Origin: Sulfurimonas sp.
Lineage (GTDB): Bacteria; Campylobacterota; Campylobacteria; Campylobacterales; Sulfurimonadaceae
Assembly (NCBI RefSeq): GCF_028714975.1
Contig: NZ_JAQTLH010000009.1
Coordinates: 38,204 to 102,203, forward strand
Direction: 5' to 3'
DNA: 64,000 nucleotides
Part shown: positions 43,963-53,582 of the stretch, piece after piece
Numbering within the stretch: the stretch's first letter is position 1
How the letters are laid out: every line of letters begins with the position of its first letter
Translations under genes and position numbers: made by a program
Notes under the pieces: generated by a model
Seen by the model: the letters and a program-made list of their open reading frames with translations, nothing else
What the model was told of the DNA's origin: nothing
Database searches by the model: none

Positions 43963-43991
43963 TTGATAAAGTTTACCTTTTATGTTATAAT
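43963..43991 (+). promoter_or_regulatory. Strong consensus promoter facing the end of msbA
   Basis: TTGATA (43963-43968), a 17-base spacer and TATAAT (43986-43991) make the best -35/-10 pair I noticed in the window. It points rightwards into the 3' end of the opposite-strand msbA gene and drives no visible protein gene. Confidence 0.6.
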
Positions 43992-43997
43992 TTTTTT

Positions 43998-44065
43998 GTG
44001 AGTATCGCTTGTTGGTTTAACGGAGCGGCAAAGGTTGGGGAAGTCATGAGCCTCCTCCTACTTTT
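43998..44065 (+). ncRNA. Candidate small RNA overlapping the msbA 3' end
   Basis: Transcription from the promoter at 43963-43991 would start near 43998. The first part folds as a nested hairpin (CGCT/AGCG at 44006-44027 enclosing GTT/AAC). A second hairpin pairs AAGG and GGGGA with TCCTC and CCT at 44031-44059 and is followed by ACTTTT, like an intrinsic terminator. No open frame with a ribosome site is seen. I cannot match it to SRP, tmRNA or any riboswitch. The second hairpin could instead be the msbA terminator. Confidence 0.42.
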
Positions 44066-45767
44066 GAAGTTTTCCCGCTAATCTTTGATAAACCTCACAA
44101 CTCTCCAAAAGTTCGCTATGCTTTCCGCTTGCTATAATCCTGCCCTTTTGCATAACCAAAATCTTATCCGCATGCTCTATCGTGCTAAGTCTGTGAGCAA
44201 TCGTTATGGTAATTTTATCTTTTGTATACTCATCTAAAGCAGCCTGAATCCTCTTTTCGCTCTCATTATCCAGTGCCGATGTCGCCTCATCAAAAAGTAT
44301 CAAAGAGGCATCTTTATATATTGCTCTGGCGATTGCCACTCTTTGTCTCTGTCCGCCTGAGAGGTTTGAGCCGAACTCCTCCATTTTTGTGTGTATTCCC
44401 TCTTCCAGCGACTCTACAAAACTCCACGCATCTGCCAAAACAAGCGCATTTTTAACTCTTGCTTCATCAATCTCCTGACCGTATGCTACATTTGCCGCCA
44501 AAGTATCTTGAAAAATATAAATTCTTTGCGTCACCAAAGAGATATGATATTTTAGGGAGTCTTGCGTAAACTCTTTTATATTTGTACCGTTTACGAGTAT
44601 TTCACCGCTGTTTGGATCATAAAAACGAAGAAGCATATTTATAAATGTACTTTTCCCGCCCCCGCTATCTCCGACAAGAGCGATATTTTGACCCTCTTTT
44701 ATATCTACGCTTACATCATCCAAAGCATAAGAGTCATCATATTTTAGCTTTACATTTTTAAACTCTACATGCTTTATATCATCTTCTAAAACTTTATCTC
44801 CGTCAACAATTTTATTTTGCATATCAAGCATTTCAAAAACTCTCTCGCTTGCAGCTACGGCATCTTGAATCTTTGAGTAGATAGAACCTATACGGCGAAT
44901 CGGCTGAAAAACAAGTCCGATTGCAGTTATAAAAGCCGTAAACTCGCCCACGCTCATATTGCCGTTATAGACTTCTCGCCCGCCGACAAAAATAACCGCC
45001 GCAAGCCCCATTGCGCCTACAATCTCCATTAAAGGAGAAACTATATCTCCTACATAAACGGACTTCATATTTATCTTGAAAAACTGCCAGTTTTGAATGC
45101 TAAAACGCCCTAATTCAAACTTTTGCGTCGCATTTGCTTTTATGATTTCACTGCTGTTGAAAACTTCGGTAAGTCTGCTAAGAACATCCGCATTTTTCTC
45201 TTGAGAACGGCGAGAATATTTTTTGAGCTTTTTGCCGATAAGCAAAATCGGATAAACCGCTACAGGAAGGACGATAAGAGAGTAAAAAGCAAGTACGGGA
45301 TTTAAATATATCACATAACCCAGAAGTGCGACGACGGTTAAGCTCTCGCGAAAAAACTCCGGCAACATATTTGAGACAAAATATCTTATTCTGTCTATAT
45401 CGTTAGTAACTCTGGAAATCAGCTCGCCGCTGCGATTTAGATATAAAAACGCCATATCAAGGTTGATGATTTTCTCTAAGAGCATTTCGCGAAATCTAGT
45501 GATAATGTGCTGACCGATATAGTTCATAAAAACTGACTGTACATACCTGCCGAGTGATTTAAAAAAGTATATTCCCACAAGCCCAAGAGGGATGAAGTAG
45601 AGCATCTCCTCTTTTTTTTCTATAAACATCTCATCCATAAGCGGCTTCATGATATGAGCCGTTGCTGTTGTCGCACCTACGGTTAAAATAATGCCGATAA
45701 GTACTAAAAAATATTGTAACTTATACTCTTTTATAAATGGCATATAGCGTTTTAAAATTTTTTTCAA
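44058..45767 (-). CDS. msbA: Lipid A export ABC transporter MsbA
   Basis: A 569-residue half-transporter that flips lipid A-core across the inner membrane. Six membrane helices fill the first 320 residues. The nucleotide-binding domain has the Walker A GDSGGGKST, signature LSGGQRQRVAIARAI and Walker B LILFDEATSALD with the H-loop IAHRLSTI. It is the only exporter near the LOS locus, which begins divergently just behind it, supporting MsbA over other ABC exporters. Confidence 0.88.
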   Translation of the reverse strand: MKKILKRYMPFIKEYKLQYFLVLIGIILTVGATTATAHIMKPLMDEMFIEKKEEMLYFIPLGLVGIYFFKSLGRYVQSVFMNYIGQHIITRFREMLLEKIINLDMAFLYLNRSGELISRVTNDIDRIRYFVSNMLPEFFRESLTVVALLGYVIYLNPVLAFYSLIVLPVAVYPILLIGKKLKKYSRRSQEKNADVLSRLTEVFNSSEIIKANATQKFELGRFSIQNWQFFKINMKSVYVGDIVSPLMEIVGAMGLAAVIFVGGREVYNGNMSVGEFTAFITAIGLVFQPIRRIGSIYSKIQDAVAASERVFEMLDMQNKIVDGDKVLEDDIKHVEFKNVKLKYDDSYALDDVSVDIKEGQNIALVGDSGGGKSTFINMLLRFYDPNSGEILVNGTNIKEFTQDSLKYHISLVTQRIYIFQDTLAANVAYGQEIDEARVKNALVLADAWSFVESLEEGIHTKMEEFGSNLSGGQRQRVAIARAIYKDASLILFDEATSALDNESEKRIQAALDEYTKDKITITIAHRLSTIEHADKILVMQKGRIIASGKHSELLESCEVYQRLAGKLQK

Positions 45768-45793
45768 TAACTATTCCAATGCTCTAATTTGGA

Positions 45794-46564
45794 GTGAATT
45801 TTACCCAAAAAACAATAACAATTAATTTCAATCCGATTATGCTATTATTACATAAATTTATTGGGATTATAACTATAAGAATAATGATAAAATTAAGAAA
45901 AATATCACATATGCTTAAATACCTATTTGGGCTTCCAAAAAGTATTTATGTAAATTTTAGACTTTTGCCTTTTAATCAAGCTGTAAAACTACCTATAATT
46001 GTTTCAAATAAAACTAAACTTATATCATTAAATGGAAAAGTAAATCTCGCTAAAGTAAAGACAGGCATTATTCGAATAGGCTTTGGCGGAGCTGAACACA
46101 TAGACTATGAATACACCAGAACTATCTTAAAAATTGATGGCATTGTAAACTTTAAAGGCAGAGCAAAAATAGGCTTAGGTTCAAAGTTTATTATAGATAA
46201 AGAAGCTATTTTTAATGCCGGAGATAGATTCGGTATAACCGGTGATACTATAATTTTATGCAATAAAAAAATAAGTATCGGAGACAATGCTAGGATATCA
46301 TGGCAAGTTATAATTATGGATAGTGATTATCATCCTATTTTAGATATAAATAATAATATTATAAATGAACCGACAGAGATTACTATCGGAAATAATGTAT
46401 GGATAGGTGCTAGATGTTTTATACTTAAAAATACATATATTGATGATGGGTGCATTATTGCAGCAAACACAACGATAACTAAAAATTTCAATGGCATTAA
46501 ACACAGTGTAATTGGTGGAAATAGTGCAAAAGTTTTAAAAACAGATATAAGATGGCATAATTAA
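45794..46564 (+). CDS. LbetaH-fold acyltransferase
   Basis: A 256-residue left-handed beta-helix transferase of the serine-acetyltransferase/maltose-acetyltransferase type. Hexapeptide turns are visible in ISIGDNARISWQ, ITIGNNVWIGARC and CIIAANTTITKN. A catalytic His is suggested in DSDYHPI. It likely acetylates a sugar of the LOS. The start is GTG 45794; the ATG at residue 31 is another possibility because the first 30 residues are hydrophobic and unusual. Its end overlaps waaC by one base. Confidence 0.75.
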   Translation: MNFTQKTITINFNPIMLLLHKFIGIITIRIMIKLRKISHMLKYLFGLPKSIYVNFRLLPFNQAVKLPIIVSNKTKLISLNGKVNLAKVKTGIIRIGFGGAEHIDYEYTRTILKIDGIVNFKGRAKIGLGSKFIIDKEAIFNAGDRFGITGDTIILCNKKISIGDNARISWQVIIMDSDYHPILDINNNIINEPTEITIGNNVWIGARCFILKNTYIDDGCIIAANTTITKNFNGIKHSVIGGNSAKVLKTDIRWHN

Positions 46565-47544
46565 TGAAAATATGCATAGTAAAATTATCTGCCATGGGCG
46601 ACATCATTCATGCCATGGTCGCTCTACAATTTATAAAAAAAGAGCTTCCTGATGCGGTGATAGACTGGGTAGTCGAGAGCAATTTTAAGGGTATCCTTGA
46701 GAATAATCCACACATAGACAATATTTTACCGATAAACCTGAAGTCCATAAAAAAGAAAAAGAGCAATATTTTTAAAGAGTACAAAATCTTAAAAAATTAC
46801 TCAAAAAACAACTACGATATCGTCATAGATGCACAAGGACTTTTAAAATCCGCAATCGTAGCCAGAATCATAGGAGCAAAAATCATTGCAGGTTTTGACA
46901 AAGAGTCAATTCGGGAGGGTATTGCGTCTCTTTTTTACAACAAAAAAATCCGCATCGCTTATGATGCAAACACGATTGATAGAAATGCAACCGTCATCTG
47001 CGAACCGCTCGGCATAAAAGCAACGAGCGAAAAAATCATAAATAAAGAGAAGTTTCTCTTCTCTTCTTCACCGGTAGAGGGCTTAAGCGAGATTTTTAAC
47101 TTGTTTGTTATCGGCTCAACTTGGGAGAGCAGAAACTATCCAAAAGAGAAGTTTGTAGAGATTGCCAAGGCATTAAAAACTAAAACTTACATAGTTTGGG
47201 GAAGCGAAGAGGAGCATAAAAAAGCTCTTTGGATGCAGGAACAATCCGAATTTTTACATATACTGCCTCGCGGCTCGCTAGATGAGCTAAAATATGTTAT
47301 CTCAAAATGTTCTCTGCTTATAGGAAACGATACGGGACCGACTCATATGGCGTGGGGATTAAATGTACCCTCAATCACCATATTCGGTCCGACTCCGACA
47401 AATCGCGTCTATATCACGCCAATAAACAGAGTCGTAAAATCTTCAAGTGTTGTAAATCACTACAAACTAAACAAAAACGACTTCTCTATTTGTGAGATAG
47501 AAGCAGACGAGATTATAAAAATAGCAAAGGAACTTCTAAATTGA
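46564..47544 (+). CDS. waaC: Heptosyltransferase I
   Basis: A 326-residue GT9 enzyme that adds the first heptose to Kdo. The start KICIVKLSAMGDIIHAM is characteristic of WaaC, and VIDAQGLLKSA and GNDTGPTHMAW follow. It marks the left end of the LOS locus, as in Campylobacter. It begins at TAATG, one base inside the previous gene, and overlaps the next gene by 4 bases. Confidence 0.93.
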   Translation: MKICIVKLSAMGDIIHAMVALQFIKKELPDAVIDWVVESNFKGILENNPHIDNILPINLKSIKKKKSNIFKEYKILKNYSKNNYDIVIDAQGLLKSAIVARIIGAKIIAGFDKESIREGIASLFYNKKIRIAYDANTIDRNATVICEPLGIKATSEKIINKEKFLFSSSPVEGLSEIFNLFVIGSTWESRNYPKEKFVEIAKALKTKTYIVWGSEEEHKKALWMQEQSEFLHILPRGSLDELKYVISKCSLLIGNDTGPTHMAWGLNVPSITIFGPTPTNRVYITPINRVVKSSSVVNHYKLNKNDFSICEIEADEIIKIAKELLN

Positions 47545-48635
47545 ATCTTCTTGTACTAACAGCCACTGACGGCTCATACAACAGCGTAAGACCAGAAGCC
47601 GAAATATATATTTCACTTCTAAAATTCGGTTACGACATAACAGTTATGACGGAAGAGAACAGCGCATACGCTTCAAGATTTAAAGAGCAAGGCATAAGAG
47701 TAATTGATACTCACTATAAAAAAAAGATTTCGCCAAGCACCATCATAAAAATAAGAGATACTATAAAAAAATACAATATTGATGTTGTGTATGCGACAAA
47801 CTCAAAATCAATCTCAAATGCCGTAATTGCCTGCATAGGCACCAAAGTAAAACTCGTAACATACAGAGGAACGACAGGCGGACTTTACAGACATGATCCA
47901 AGTTCATACTTAAATGCACTAAATCCAAGAGTTGACGGCGTTATTTGCGTCTCCGAAGCCGTGAGTAAACATGTAAGAAAACAGATACTTAGTCAGTCAA
48001 AAAAAGTTGAAACTATCTACAAAGGACATGAAGTTTCATGGTATAACACAAAGCCTATAAATCTTGAAGAGTTTGGGACAAATCAAAACAACTTCAATAT
48101 CGCTTTTGTCGCAAATGTCAGACCACACAAAGGGCTTATCTATCTGCTAAGGGCTGCTTATGAGTTGGCAAAATTTGAAAATATCCACATCATTCTAATC
48201 GGCGAAAATATCTCCCAAGAGCCTTATATCTCCGAGATAAAAAATTGCGGTATGCAAGAGAGAATTCATCTAAGTGGATTTAGAAATGATGCACCGCAAA
48301 TCATAGCCTCATGTAGTGTTTTAGTTCAAGCATCAACCCGCAAAGAGGGTTTACCGCGAGTTATTCTTGAAGCATTAGCCGCAAATGTACCGGTAATTGC
48401 TTCGGCGATTGAGGGAAATTCGGAAATCATAGAGGACGATTTTAACGGTTTTATAGTTCCTATAAAAGATGCGGATGCAATCGCAAAAAAAATCATAGAA
48501 CTCTATAACTCGCCCCAAAAACTGCAAGAATTTTCAAAAAATTGTGCCTATACCATTGAAAATAAGATGTCGCACAGAACTACCGTAGAGAAGTTTGACA
48601 AATTTTTTAACTCGCTTTTAGACAGTACGAAATGA
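47541..48635 (+). CDS. Glycosyltransferase, GT4 family
   Basis: A 364-residue glycosyltransferase with the GT-B fold. VANVRPHKGLIYLL starts the donor-binding half, and KEGLPRVILEALAANVPVIA supplies the E-x7-E-like nucleotide-sugar site. It acts in the cytoplasm on the growing LOS core; donor and acceptor are not predictable. The start is TTG 47541 overlapping waaC by 4 bases, and its end overlaps the ligase gene by 4 bases. Confidence 0.88.
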   Translation: MNLLVLTATDGSYNSVRPEAEIYISLLKFGYDITVMTEENSAYASRFKEQGIRVIDTHYKKKISPSTIIKIRDTIKKYNIDVVYATNSKSISNAVIACIGTKVKLVTYRGTTGGLYRHDPSSYLNALNPRVDGVICVSEAVSKHVRKQILSQSKKVETIYKGHEVSWYNTKPINLEEFGTNQNNFNIAFVANVRPHKGLIYLLRAAYELAKFENIHIILIGENISQEPYISEIKNCGMQERIHLSGFRNDAPQIIASCSVLVQASTRKEGLPRVILEALAANVPVIASAIEGNSEIIEDDFNGFIVPIKDADAIAKKIIELYNSPQKLQEFSKNCAYTIENKMSHRTTVEKFDKFFNSLLDSTK

Positions 48636-49840
48636 TTAAACTTAAAAACATAGCTATAGACAATTATATTAATTATCTATTTGTTTTGTATGCATTTTTA
48701 TTGCCCATATCAAGGGGTGGCATATCAGTATTAACAGCACTGCTATTTGTTTTATGGCTATTTTCAAACGATTTTAGAAAAAAAATAGATTTTATAAAAT
48801 CAAACAGGGCTATTTTTTATCTCCTAGCTTTTATAAGTTTTAATATACTCTCTCTGCTTTGGTCTGAAAATATTAGCAGTGGTATCTACTACATAAGAAA
48901 ATATTGGTATTTTATACTTGTTTTAGTCATTGCCACTGCAATAGAGAAAAAATATCTCATACACGCAATTTCTGCATTTTTAGCAGGTATGCTGTTAAGT
49001 GAGGTTATCTCTTATGGTGTGTTTTTCGAGCTGTGGAGTTTTAAAAATGCAACAGTTGATTTTCCAACCCCCTTTATAAATCATATTCAGTACTCAATGT
49101 TTTTGGCATTTACATCACTGCTTCTTTTAAATAAAATATTTTATGAAGAAAATGTAAAGATAAAAATATTTTACTCTGTCTTTTTTTTAACAACAACTAT
49201 AAATCTTTTTGTGAATGCCGGGAGAACAGGTCAAGCGGCATTTGCAGTATCTATTTTTTTAGTTGGTTTTTTAAATATAAAAAATAGAGTTTTGGCTTTT
49301 TTTGGCATACTTTTCTTAATTTTATCACTTTTTTACACATCATATCAACTTAGCCCAAACTTTAAAAAGAGAGTTGATATCGGCATATCAAATATAGAAG
49401 AATTAATAAACAAAAAAGATTACTGCACCTCAATCGGTCTAAGATTTGGCGCTTGGAGTATCGGAAGCGAAATTTTTCTAAACAACCCAATACTCGGAAT
49501 TGGGATTACAAGTGAGATGGATAGCCTAAAAGAGAGTATCTTGGTAAACCATCCTGATATGCATTGCGTTGCAAAGATGCCGAGTTATCATAACTTTTAT
49601 ATACAAGTTGCAGTTCATTTGGGAATAGCTGGGTTGTTTTTATATCTAATGCTCTTTTATAGTATCTTAAAACTCGATATTAGAGATAAATACTATTTTA
49701 ACATGATGATTGTTTTCGTAAGCGTTTACTCAATTTCAAGCTTAGTAGAAACTATGTTTCATGAACAGTTTTCAGCCGCATTCCTTGCTTTTTTTGCAGG
49801 AATTTTTATAGCACAACATAGGATAGAAAATGAAGTTTAA
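48632..49840 (+). CDS. O-antigen ligase/Wzy-like membrane protein
   Basis: A 402-residue membrane protein with about ten helices. The large periplasmic loop before the late helices and the motif PSYHNFYIQVAVHLGIAG contain the conserved His and Gly residues of the WaaL/Wzy_C family, which join polymer to lipid A-core. Polymerase and ligase cannot be told apart here. No flippase (Wzx) is in the locus, so it might attach a short oligosaccharide. It overlaps both neighbours (4 and 11 bases). Confidence 0.8.
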   Translation: MIKLKNIAIDNYINYLFVLYAFLLPISRGGISVLTALLFVLWLFSNDFRKKIDFIKSNRAIFYLLAFISFNILSLLWSENISSGIYYIRKYWYFILVLVIATAIEKKYLIHAISAFLAGMLLSEVISYGVFFELWSFKNATVDFPTPFINHIQYSMFLAFTSLLLLNKIFYEENVKIKIFYSVFFLTTTINLFVNAGRTGQAAFAVSIFLVGFLNIKNRVLAFFGILFLILSLFYTSYQLSPNFKKRVDIGISNIEELINKKDYCTSIGLRFGAWSIGSEIFLNNPILGIGITSEMDSLKESILVNHPDMHCVAKMPSYHNFYIQVAVHLGIAGLFLYLMLFYSILKLDIRDKYYFNMMIVFVSVYSISSLVETMFHEQFSAAFLAFFAGIFIAQHRIENEV

Positions 49841-50564
49841 ATCAATCGATAATAGATATATTGATTTCTTAAAAAAGATAAGAACATATTTTAATGATTC
49901 AAGAAATTCAATTCACAAAGCAAGAAACGAGATAAAAATCATCGATTTCGAGGATGAGAGTTTGGTTGTAAAATCTTTTAAAATTCCAAACATAATAAAT
50001 AAAATAGTCTATACATTTTTTAAAGACTCAAAAGCAAAAAAGTCGTATGAGAACAGTATAAAGATAAAAGATTTTGTACCAAAACCCATAGGATATATAG
50101 AGTTTAAAAAATTTGGTTTAATCGATGAAAGCTATTTTGTAAGCGAAAATTTCAAATATGATTTTACGATAAGAGAGCCTCTTGTCAGTAAAGAGTTTCC
50201 AAAAAAAGATGCGGTATTTAAGGCTTTTGCGGAGTTTACATACAAACTTCACGAAGAAGGTATTTTTCATCTTGACTACTCACCGGGCAATATTTTGATT
50301 AAAGAAGAAAACGGCACTTATATATTTAAAATAGTAGACATTAACCGAATGGAGTTTAAACCTCTTAGCTTAGAGGAAAGGCTCAAAAATTTCTCCAAAC
50401 TCTGGGCAAAAGATGAGGACTTAAAAACAATTATAAAAGAGTATTGCCAGCTGATAAACAGCGATGAAGATAGTTGTGTTAAAACCGCACTAAAACAGTC
50501 ACAAGCTCATAAAGATAGAAAAAATGCAAAAAAAAGATTACGAGGAGAAGCAGTTGTCGATTAA
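49830..50564 (+). CDS. LPS core kinase-like protein (WaaP/Kdo-kinase type)
   Basis: A 244-residue protein-kinase-fold sugar kinase. The VAIK-like lysine is in ESLVVKSFKIP. The catalytic loop is FHLDYSPGNILIK (HxDxxxxN), and the metal-binding Asp is in KIVDINRM. Such kinases phosphorylate heptose or Kdo in the LPS core. It lies between the ligase and a GT2 gene with overlaps on both sides. Confidence 0.8.
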   Translation: MKFKSIDNRYIDFLKKIRTYFNDSRNSIHKARNEIKIIDFEDESLVVKSFKIPNIINKIVYTFFKDSKAKKSYENSIKIKDFVPKPIGYIEFKKFGLIDESYFVSENFKYDFTIREPLVSKEFPKKDAVFKAFAEFTYKLHEEGIFHLDYSPGNILIKEENGTYIFKIVDINRMEFKPLSLEERLKNFSKLWAKDEDLKTIIKEYCQLINSDEDSCVKTALKQSQAHKDRKNAKKRLRGEAVVD

Positions 50565-51303
50565 AAACATTTCATGCGTTATTATCGTAAAAAATGCGGC
50601 CACTACCATAGATGCAACCCTTGGCTCTCTAAAATATTTTGAGGATATTGTTTTATACGACAACGGCTCAACGGATGAAACTTTAGAGATTGCAAAAAAA
50701 TACTCAAATGTTACTATTTTTCAAGGTGAGTTCTTGGGATTTGGCAGCACAAAAAATCTGGCTTGTTCTTTTGCAAAAAATGATTGGGTACTGTCGTTAG
50801 ATGCAGATGAAGTTTTATCGGATGAGTTTATAAAAAATCTAACCTCCATAGAGTTAAACGATAAAAATATATACACCATCCTAAGAGAAAACTACTATAA
50901 AAATACCCAAGTAAAGCACTGTTGGGGAAATGACATTATAGTCAGACTCTTTAACAAAACTAAAACGGCATTTACGGATGAAAAAGTGCATGAAAAAGTG
51001 ATTGAAAATGGCTTTGGCGTAGTACCGATAAAGGGCAGTGTAAAACACTATCCATACGCCACTATCACGGACTTTATTATCAAACTTGACCGCTACTCGA
51101 GCGCATTTGCAAATGATAATGTGGGTAAAAAAAGCTCATCTCCAAGCAAAGCCTTTTTTAACGGTCTGTTTTCATTTTTTAAAACCTACTTTATAAAAAG
51201 AGGTTTTTTAGATGGCTACGCTGGTTTAGTGATAGCATTTTCCCATATGGCTACAAATTTTTACAAATATATAAAACTTTATGAACTAAACCAAAAACTA
51301 TAG
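50554..51303 (+). CDS. Glycosyltransferase, GT2 family (WaaE/KdtX-like)
   Basis: A 249-residue GT2 enzyme. ISCVIIVKNAATTIDATL begins the nucleotide-binding domain, DNGSTDET is the usual loop and LDADEVLS carries the DxD-type metal site. The spacing and HYPYAT segment are similar to WaaE/KdtX core glucosyltransferases. The start is taken as TTG 50554, 8 bases after GGAG (GAGGAGAAGCAG). An ATG 30 bases upstream has no ribosome site and would enlarge the overlap with the kinase gene. It ends the plus-strand LOS operon. Confidence 0.85.
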   Translation: MSIKNISCVIIVKNAATTIDATLGSLKYFEDIVLYDNGSTDETLEIAKKYSNVTIFQGEFLGFGSTKNLACSFAKNDWVLSLDADEVLSDEFIKNLTSIELNDKNIYTILRENYYKNTQVKHCWGNDIIVRLFNKTKTAFTDEKVHEKVIENGFGVVPIKGSVKHYPYATITDFIIKLDRYSSAFANDNVGKKSSSPSKAFFNGLFSFFKTYFIKRGFLDGYAGLVIAFSHMATNFYKYIKLYELNQKL

Positions 51304-52140
51304 TTAAGTTCTATACATTTGTCTTAGTTTAGAAATTGTTTCTATATTATTGCTCTCTTTTTTAATCTCCCAAAATATATGTTTATTAAATAGAGTTGTA
51401 GGTAAAAGATTTAAAATAGCTCTATCAAATAGGATTCTTTTTCTTGCTTTCTCTTCTACATGTTTATTTTCATCTTTATATAAAAAATATGCAAGAAAAG
51501 TCATTACTGCCAAAACAGGGTAAAAGACAACTCCAAGAATTAGCGAAGATGTACTAAAATCTGTCTTTATTCGTTTTTTGGTTTTAAATCCAGAGAGAGT
51601 AAGCAGAGTTTGAAAATGCTGTGCTCCAAGCAAAAACAGATGACCATAGTACAATTTATTTGTATCATTTTCGGCAAACCATATACTGTCCACCTCTGTA
51701 GGAGGCATTCTTTTCCATAAATCAGTTTCTAGTAAAAAATTTGACATTCTAACTTTAATCTGTGAATCATTTGGCGTGGTTATTAAAAGAATTGCATCTT
51801 TTTTTAAAACTCTGTTAAACTCTTGGAGTACTTTTAGCTGATTTGGTATATGTTCTATGCCTTCTTGGCATATAATATAATCTACTGATTCGCTCTCTAT
51901 GGGTAACTCTTCTGACAAGTCAGCATATTTAGACTCAATGTCTGTTAGTTTCATAAAATCCGGAAAAAGGTCAAAAGCTTTTACTTCTGCACCTTTTTTC
52001 TTAAACTCATAACTCGCTCTTCCATCACCGCATGGGATATCTAAGACTATCTTACCCGTAAGATCCGGTAAATTTCTTATATACTGGGTTGTATATTTAT
52101 TAATTCCCTTTTTTGGGAAATCATACTCATATTTATTCAT
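51304..52140 (-). CDS. Class I SAM-dependent methyltransferase
   Basis: A 278-residue methyltransferase. GKIVLDIPCGDGRASYEF is the SAM-binding motif I, followed by VDYIICQEGIEHIP and LNRVLKKDAILLITTP-like features (LQEFNRVLKKDAILLIT). A membrane-anchoring hydrophobic helix lies near residue 210 (LILGVVFYPVLAVMTFLAYF). It probably modifies an LOS or lipid-linked sugar. It abuts the GT2 gene tail to tail and lies 60 bases after a GT9 gene on the same strand. Confidence 0.85.
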   Translation of the reverse strand: MNKYEYDFPKKGINKYTTQYIRNLPDLTGKIVLDIPCGDGRASYEFKKKGAEVKAFDLFPDFMKLTDIESKYADLSEELPIESESVDYIICQEGIEHIPNQLKVLQEFNRVLKKDAILLITTPNDSQIKVRMSNFLLETDLWKRMPPTEVDSIWFAENDTNKLYYGHLFLLGAQHFQTLLTLSGFKTKKRIKTDFSTSSLILGVVFYPVLAVMTFLAYFLYKDENKHVEEKARKRILFDRAILNLLPTTLFNKHIFWEIKKESNNIETISKLRQMYRT

Positions 52141-52200
52141 AAATTAAGATACCTTTTTTTTTATATTTATCACAATCTCTGTTCGCAACATTATATTTAA

Positions 52201-53163
52201 TTAATAACAAAGCAATGCTTTTTTTACCTCTTCAAATAACTCTTCTCTTTTTTCTTTATCATAAGGTATCATAAAGTGCTTTTGCAGTTTTTCATCTCCA
52301 ATACTTTTCCATCGCTTAGCGCTTGCAAAAAGATTGTCTGCAAAAAAAGTCATAGTCGGAGTTCCTACCAAAGAGGCTATATGGTAAGTTCCGGTTGAAG
52401 TGGAGACAAAGAGTTTAAAATTGCTCACTAATTTTGCAAAATAGACCAATCCTTCAAGCGAGAGATAAAAAACTACATTTACATCAAAGAGTCTATTTTG
52501 CATCTCTTCAAAAAGCCCTTTTTCATCAGGACCAAATGTTAAAACAACTTGATATCTATCCTGTTTTACAACTGCGCGGATTAAAATCTCATACTCATCC
52601 AAAGACCAGTTTGCATCGCTTGAACCGCCAAATCCCACATGAAAAGCTATTGTTTCTCTTGTTATATCGTTATTTGCACAAAAAACTCTATAAATTTCTT
52701 TCGCATCGATAAACTCTAAAAGCGGTTTTTTATACTCTAAAGTTATATCGCTAAAAAGAGCCTTTGTAAGCTCTAAGTTGTACTCAAACTCAGCCATTTT
52801 TACTTCGCTTCGTCTCTGCACCACTCTTGAAGTATAAAAGATTTGAGCTATTTTCGTTGCAGGTGCAATTCGTTTTGGAATCCCTGCCAGAAACTGAGCA
52901 AGAGCGACGCGCGTATTTGAAAAAAGAGTTATCGAGGCATCTATTTTTGCTTCTCTTAGCTTTGCAACCAATCCCCAAAAACTTCCGCCATCATCAACTA
53001 TAACCTCATCTATAAAGTCGCAGCTCTGTGCTAAAGTTTTGTTTAACGGAGCAACGCATACAATAACTCTATTTTGAGGGTTATGATTTTTTAAAACATA
53101 TATAGCAGGAAGAGCTGTTACAAAATCACCCAATTTATCTGTGCGTACTACAAGAATATTCAT
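52201..53163 (-). CDS. Heptosyltransferase-like glycosyltransferase, GT9 family
   Basis: A 320-residue GT9 enzyme, the third in the locus besides waaC and waaF. NILVVRTDKLGDFVTALPAI is the N-terminal signature, and SNFKLFVSTSTGTYHIASLV corresponds to the donor site (with STGT in place of NDSG). It may add a further heptose or another sugar. ATG 53163 shares its first base with the HepT stop (TAATG), so it is translated together with the MntA/HepT pair. Confidence 0.87.
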   Translation of the reverse strand: MNILVVRTDKLGDFVTALPAIYVLKNHNPQNRVIVCVAPLNKTLAQSCDFIDEVIVDDGGSFWGLVAKLREAKIDASITLFSNTRVALAQFLAGIPKRIAPATKIAQIFYTSRVVQRRSEVKMAEFEYNLELTKALFSDITLEYKKPLLEFIDAKEIYRVFCANNDITRETIAFHVGFGGSSDANWSLDEYEILIRAVVKQDRYQVVLTFGPDEKGLFEEMQNRLFDVNVVFYLSLEGLVYFAKLVSNFKLFVSTSTGTYHIASLVGTPTMTFFADNLFASAKRWKSIGDEKLQKHFMIPYDKEKREELFEEVKKALLCY

Positions 53164-53582
53164 TAATTCTCTCTCGAAATAACTTTTTGAATATAAGAGA
53201 GGTATTTCCTTATATCACCAAGCTTTGCTAAAACATCTTCACAAATAACTAAGTAATCTATCTTTTCATAATCATGTGCTAAAAAATTTCTAAATGATGC
53301 TATTTTTGCAAAATCATATGAAAACTCTCTTGGCAAAACTCCATTTTCACCCAAAATATCTATGGCTTCATAATAGCTCTGTGCTGATTCGAAATTTTTA
53401 TATTTTATGACCATCTCTGCTAAGGATATAGAGCCATCACTTACCAAATAGAGATAATGAAGAAGTGCTCCCTCATACATCGGGTCACTTAAAAATCTAT
53501 TTTTGCAATCATCCTTATAATTATCCAAAAGATCTAAATAGTAGTTAATTTTTTCTATTTTTTTTAAAATTCTACGCTGCAT
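53163..53582 (-). CDS. hepT: HepT-like RNase (toxin of a MntA/HepT pair)
   Basis: A 139-residue helical protein of the DUF86/HepT family. The catalytic RX4-6Y motif reads RNFLAHDYEKIDY. HepT cleaves RNA unless its partner MntA AMPylates the Tyr. Overlap with mntA is 11 bases, and its stop overlaps the following glycosyltransferase start. Confidence 0.85.
   Translation of the reverse strand: MQRRILKKIEKINYYLDLLDNYKDDCKNRFLSDPMYEGALLHYLYLVSDGSISLAEMVIKYKNFESAQSYYEAIDILGENGVLPREFSYDFAKIASFRNFLAHDYEKIDYLVICEDVLAKLGDIRKYLSYIQKVISREN

Noticed and set aside
43998..44065. Signal recognition particle RNA
   Set aside because: The start has GTTGGTTT, as in 4.5S RNA, but the essential tip (GGAA loop with AGCAG partner) is absent.
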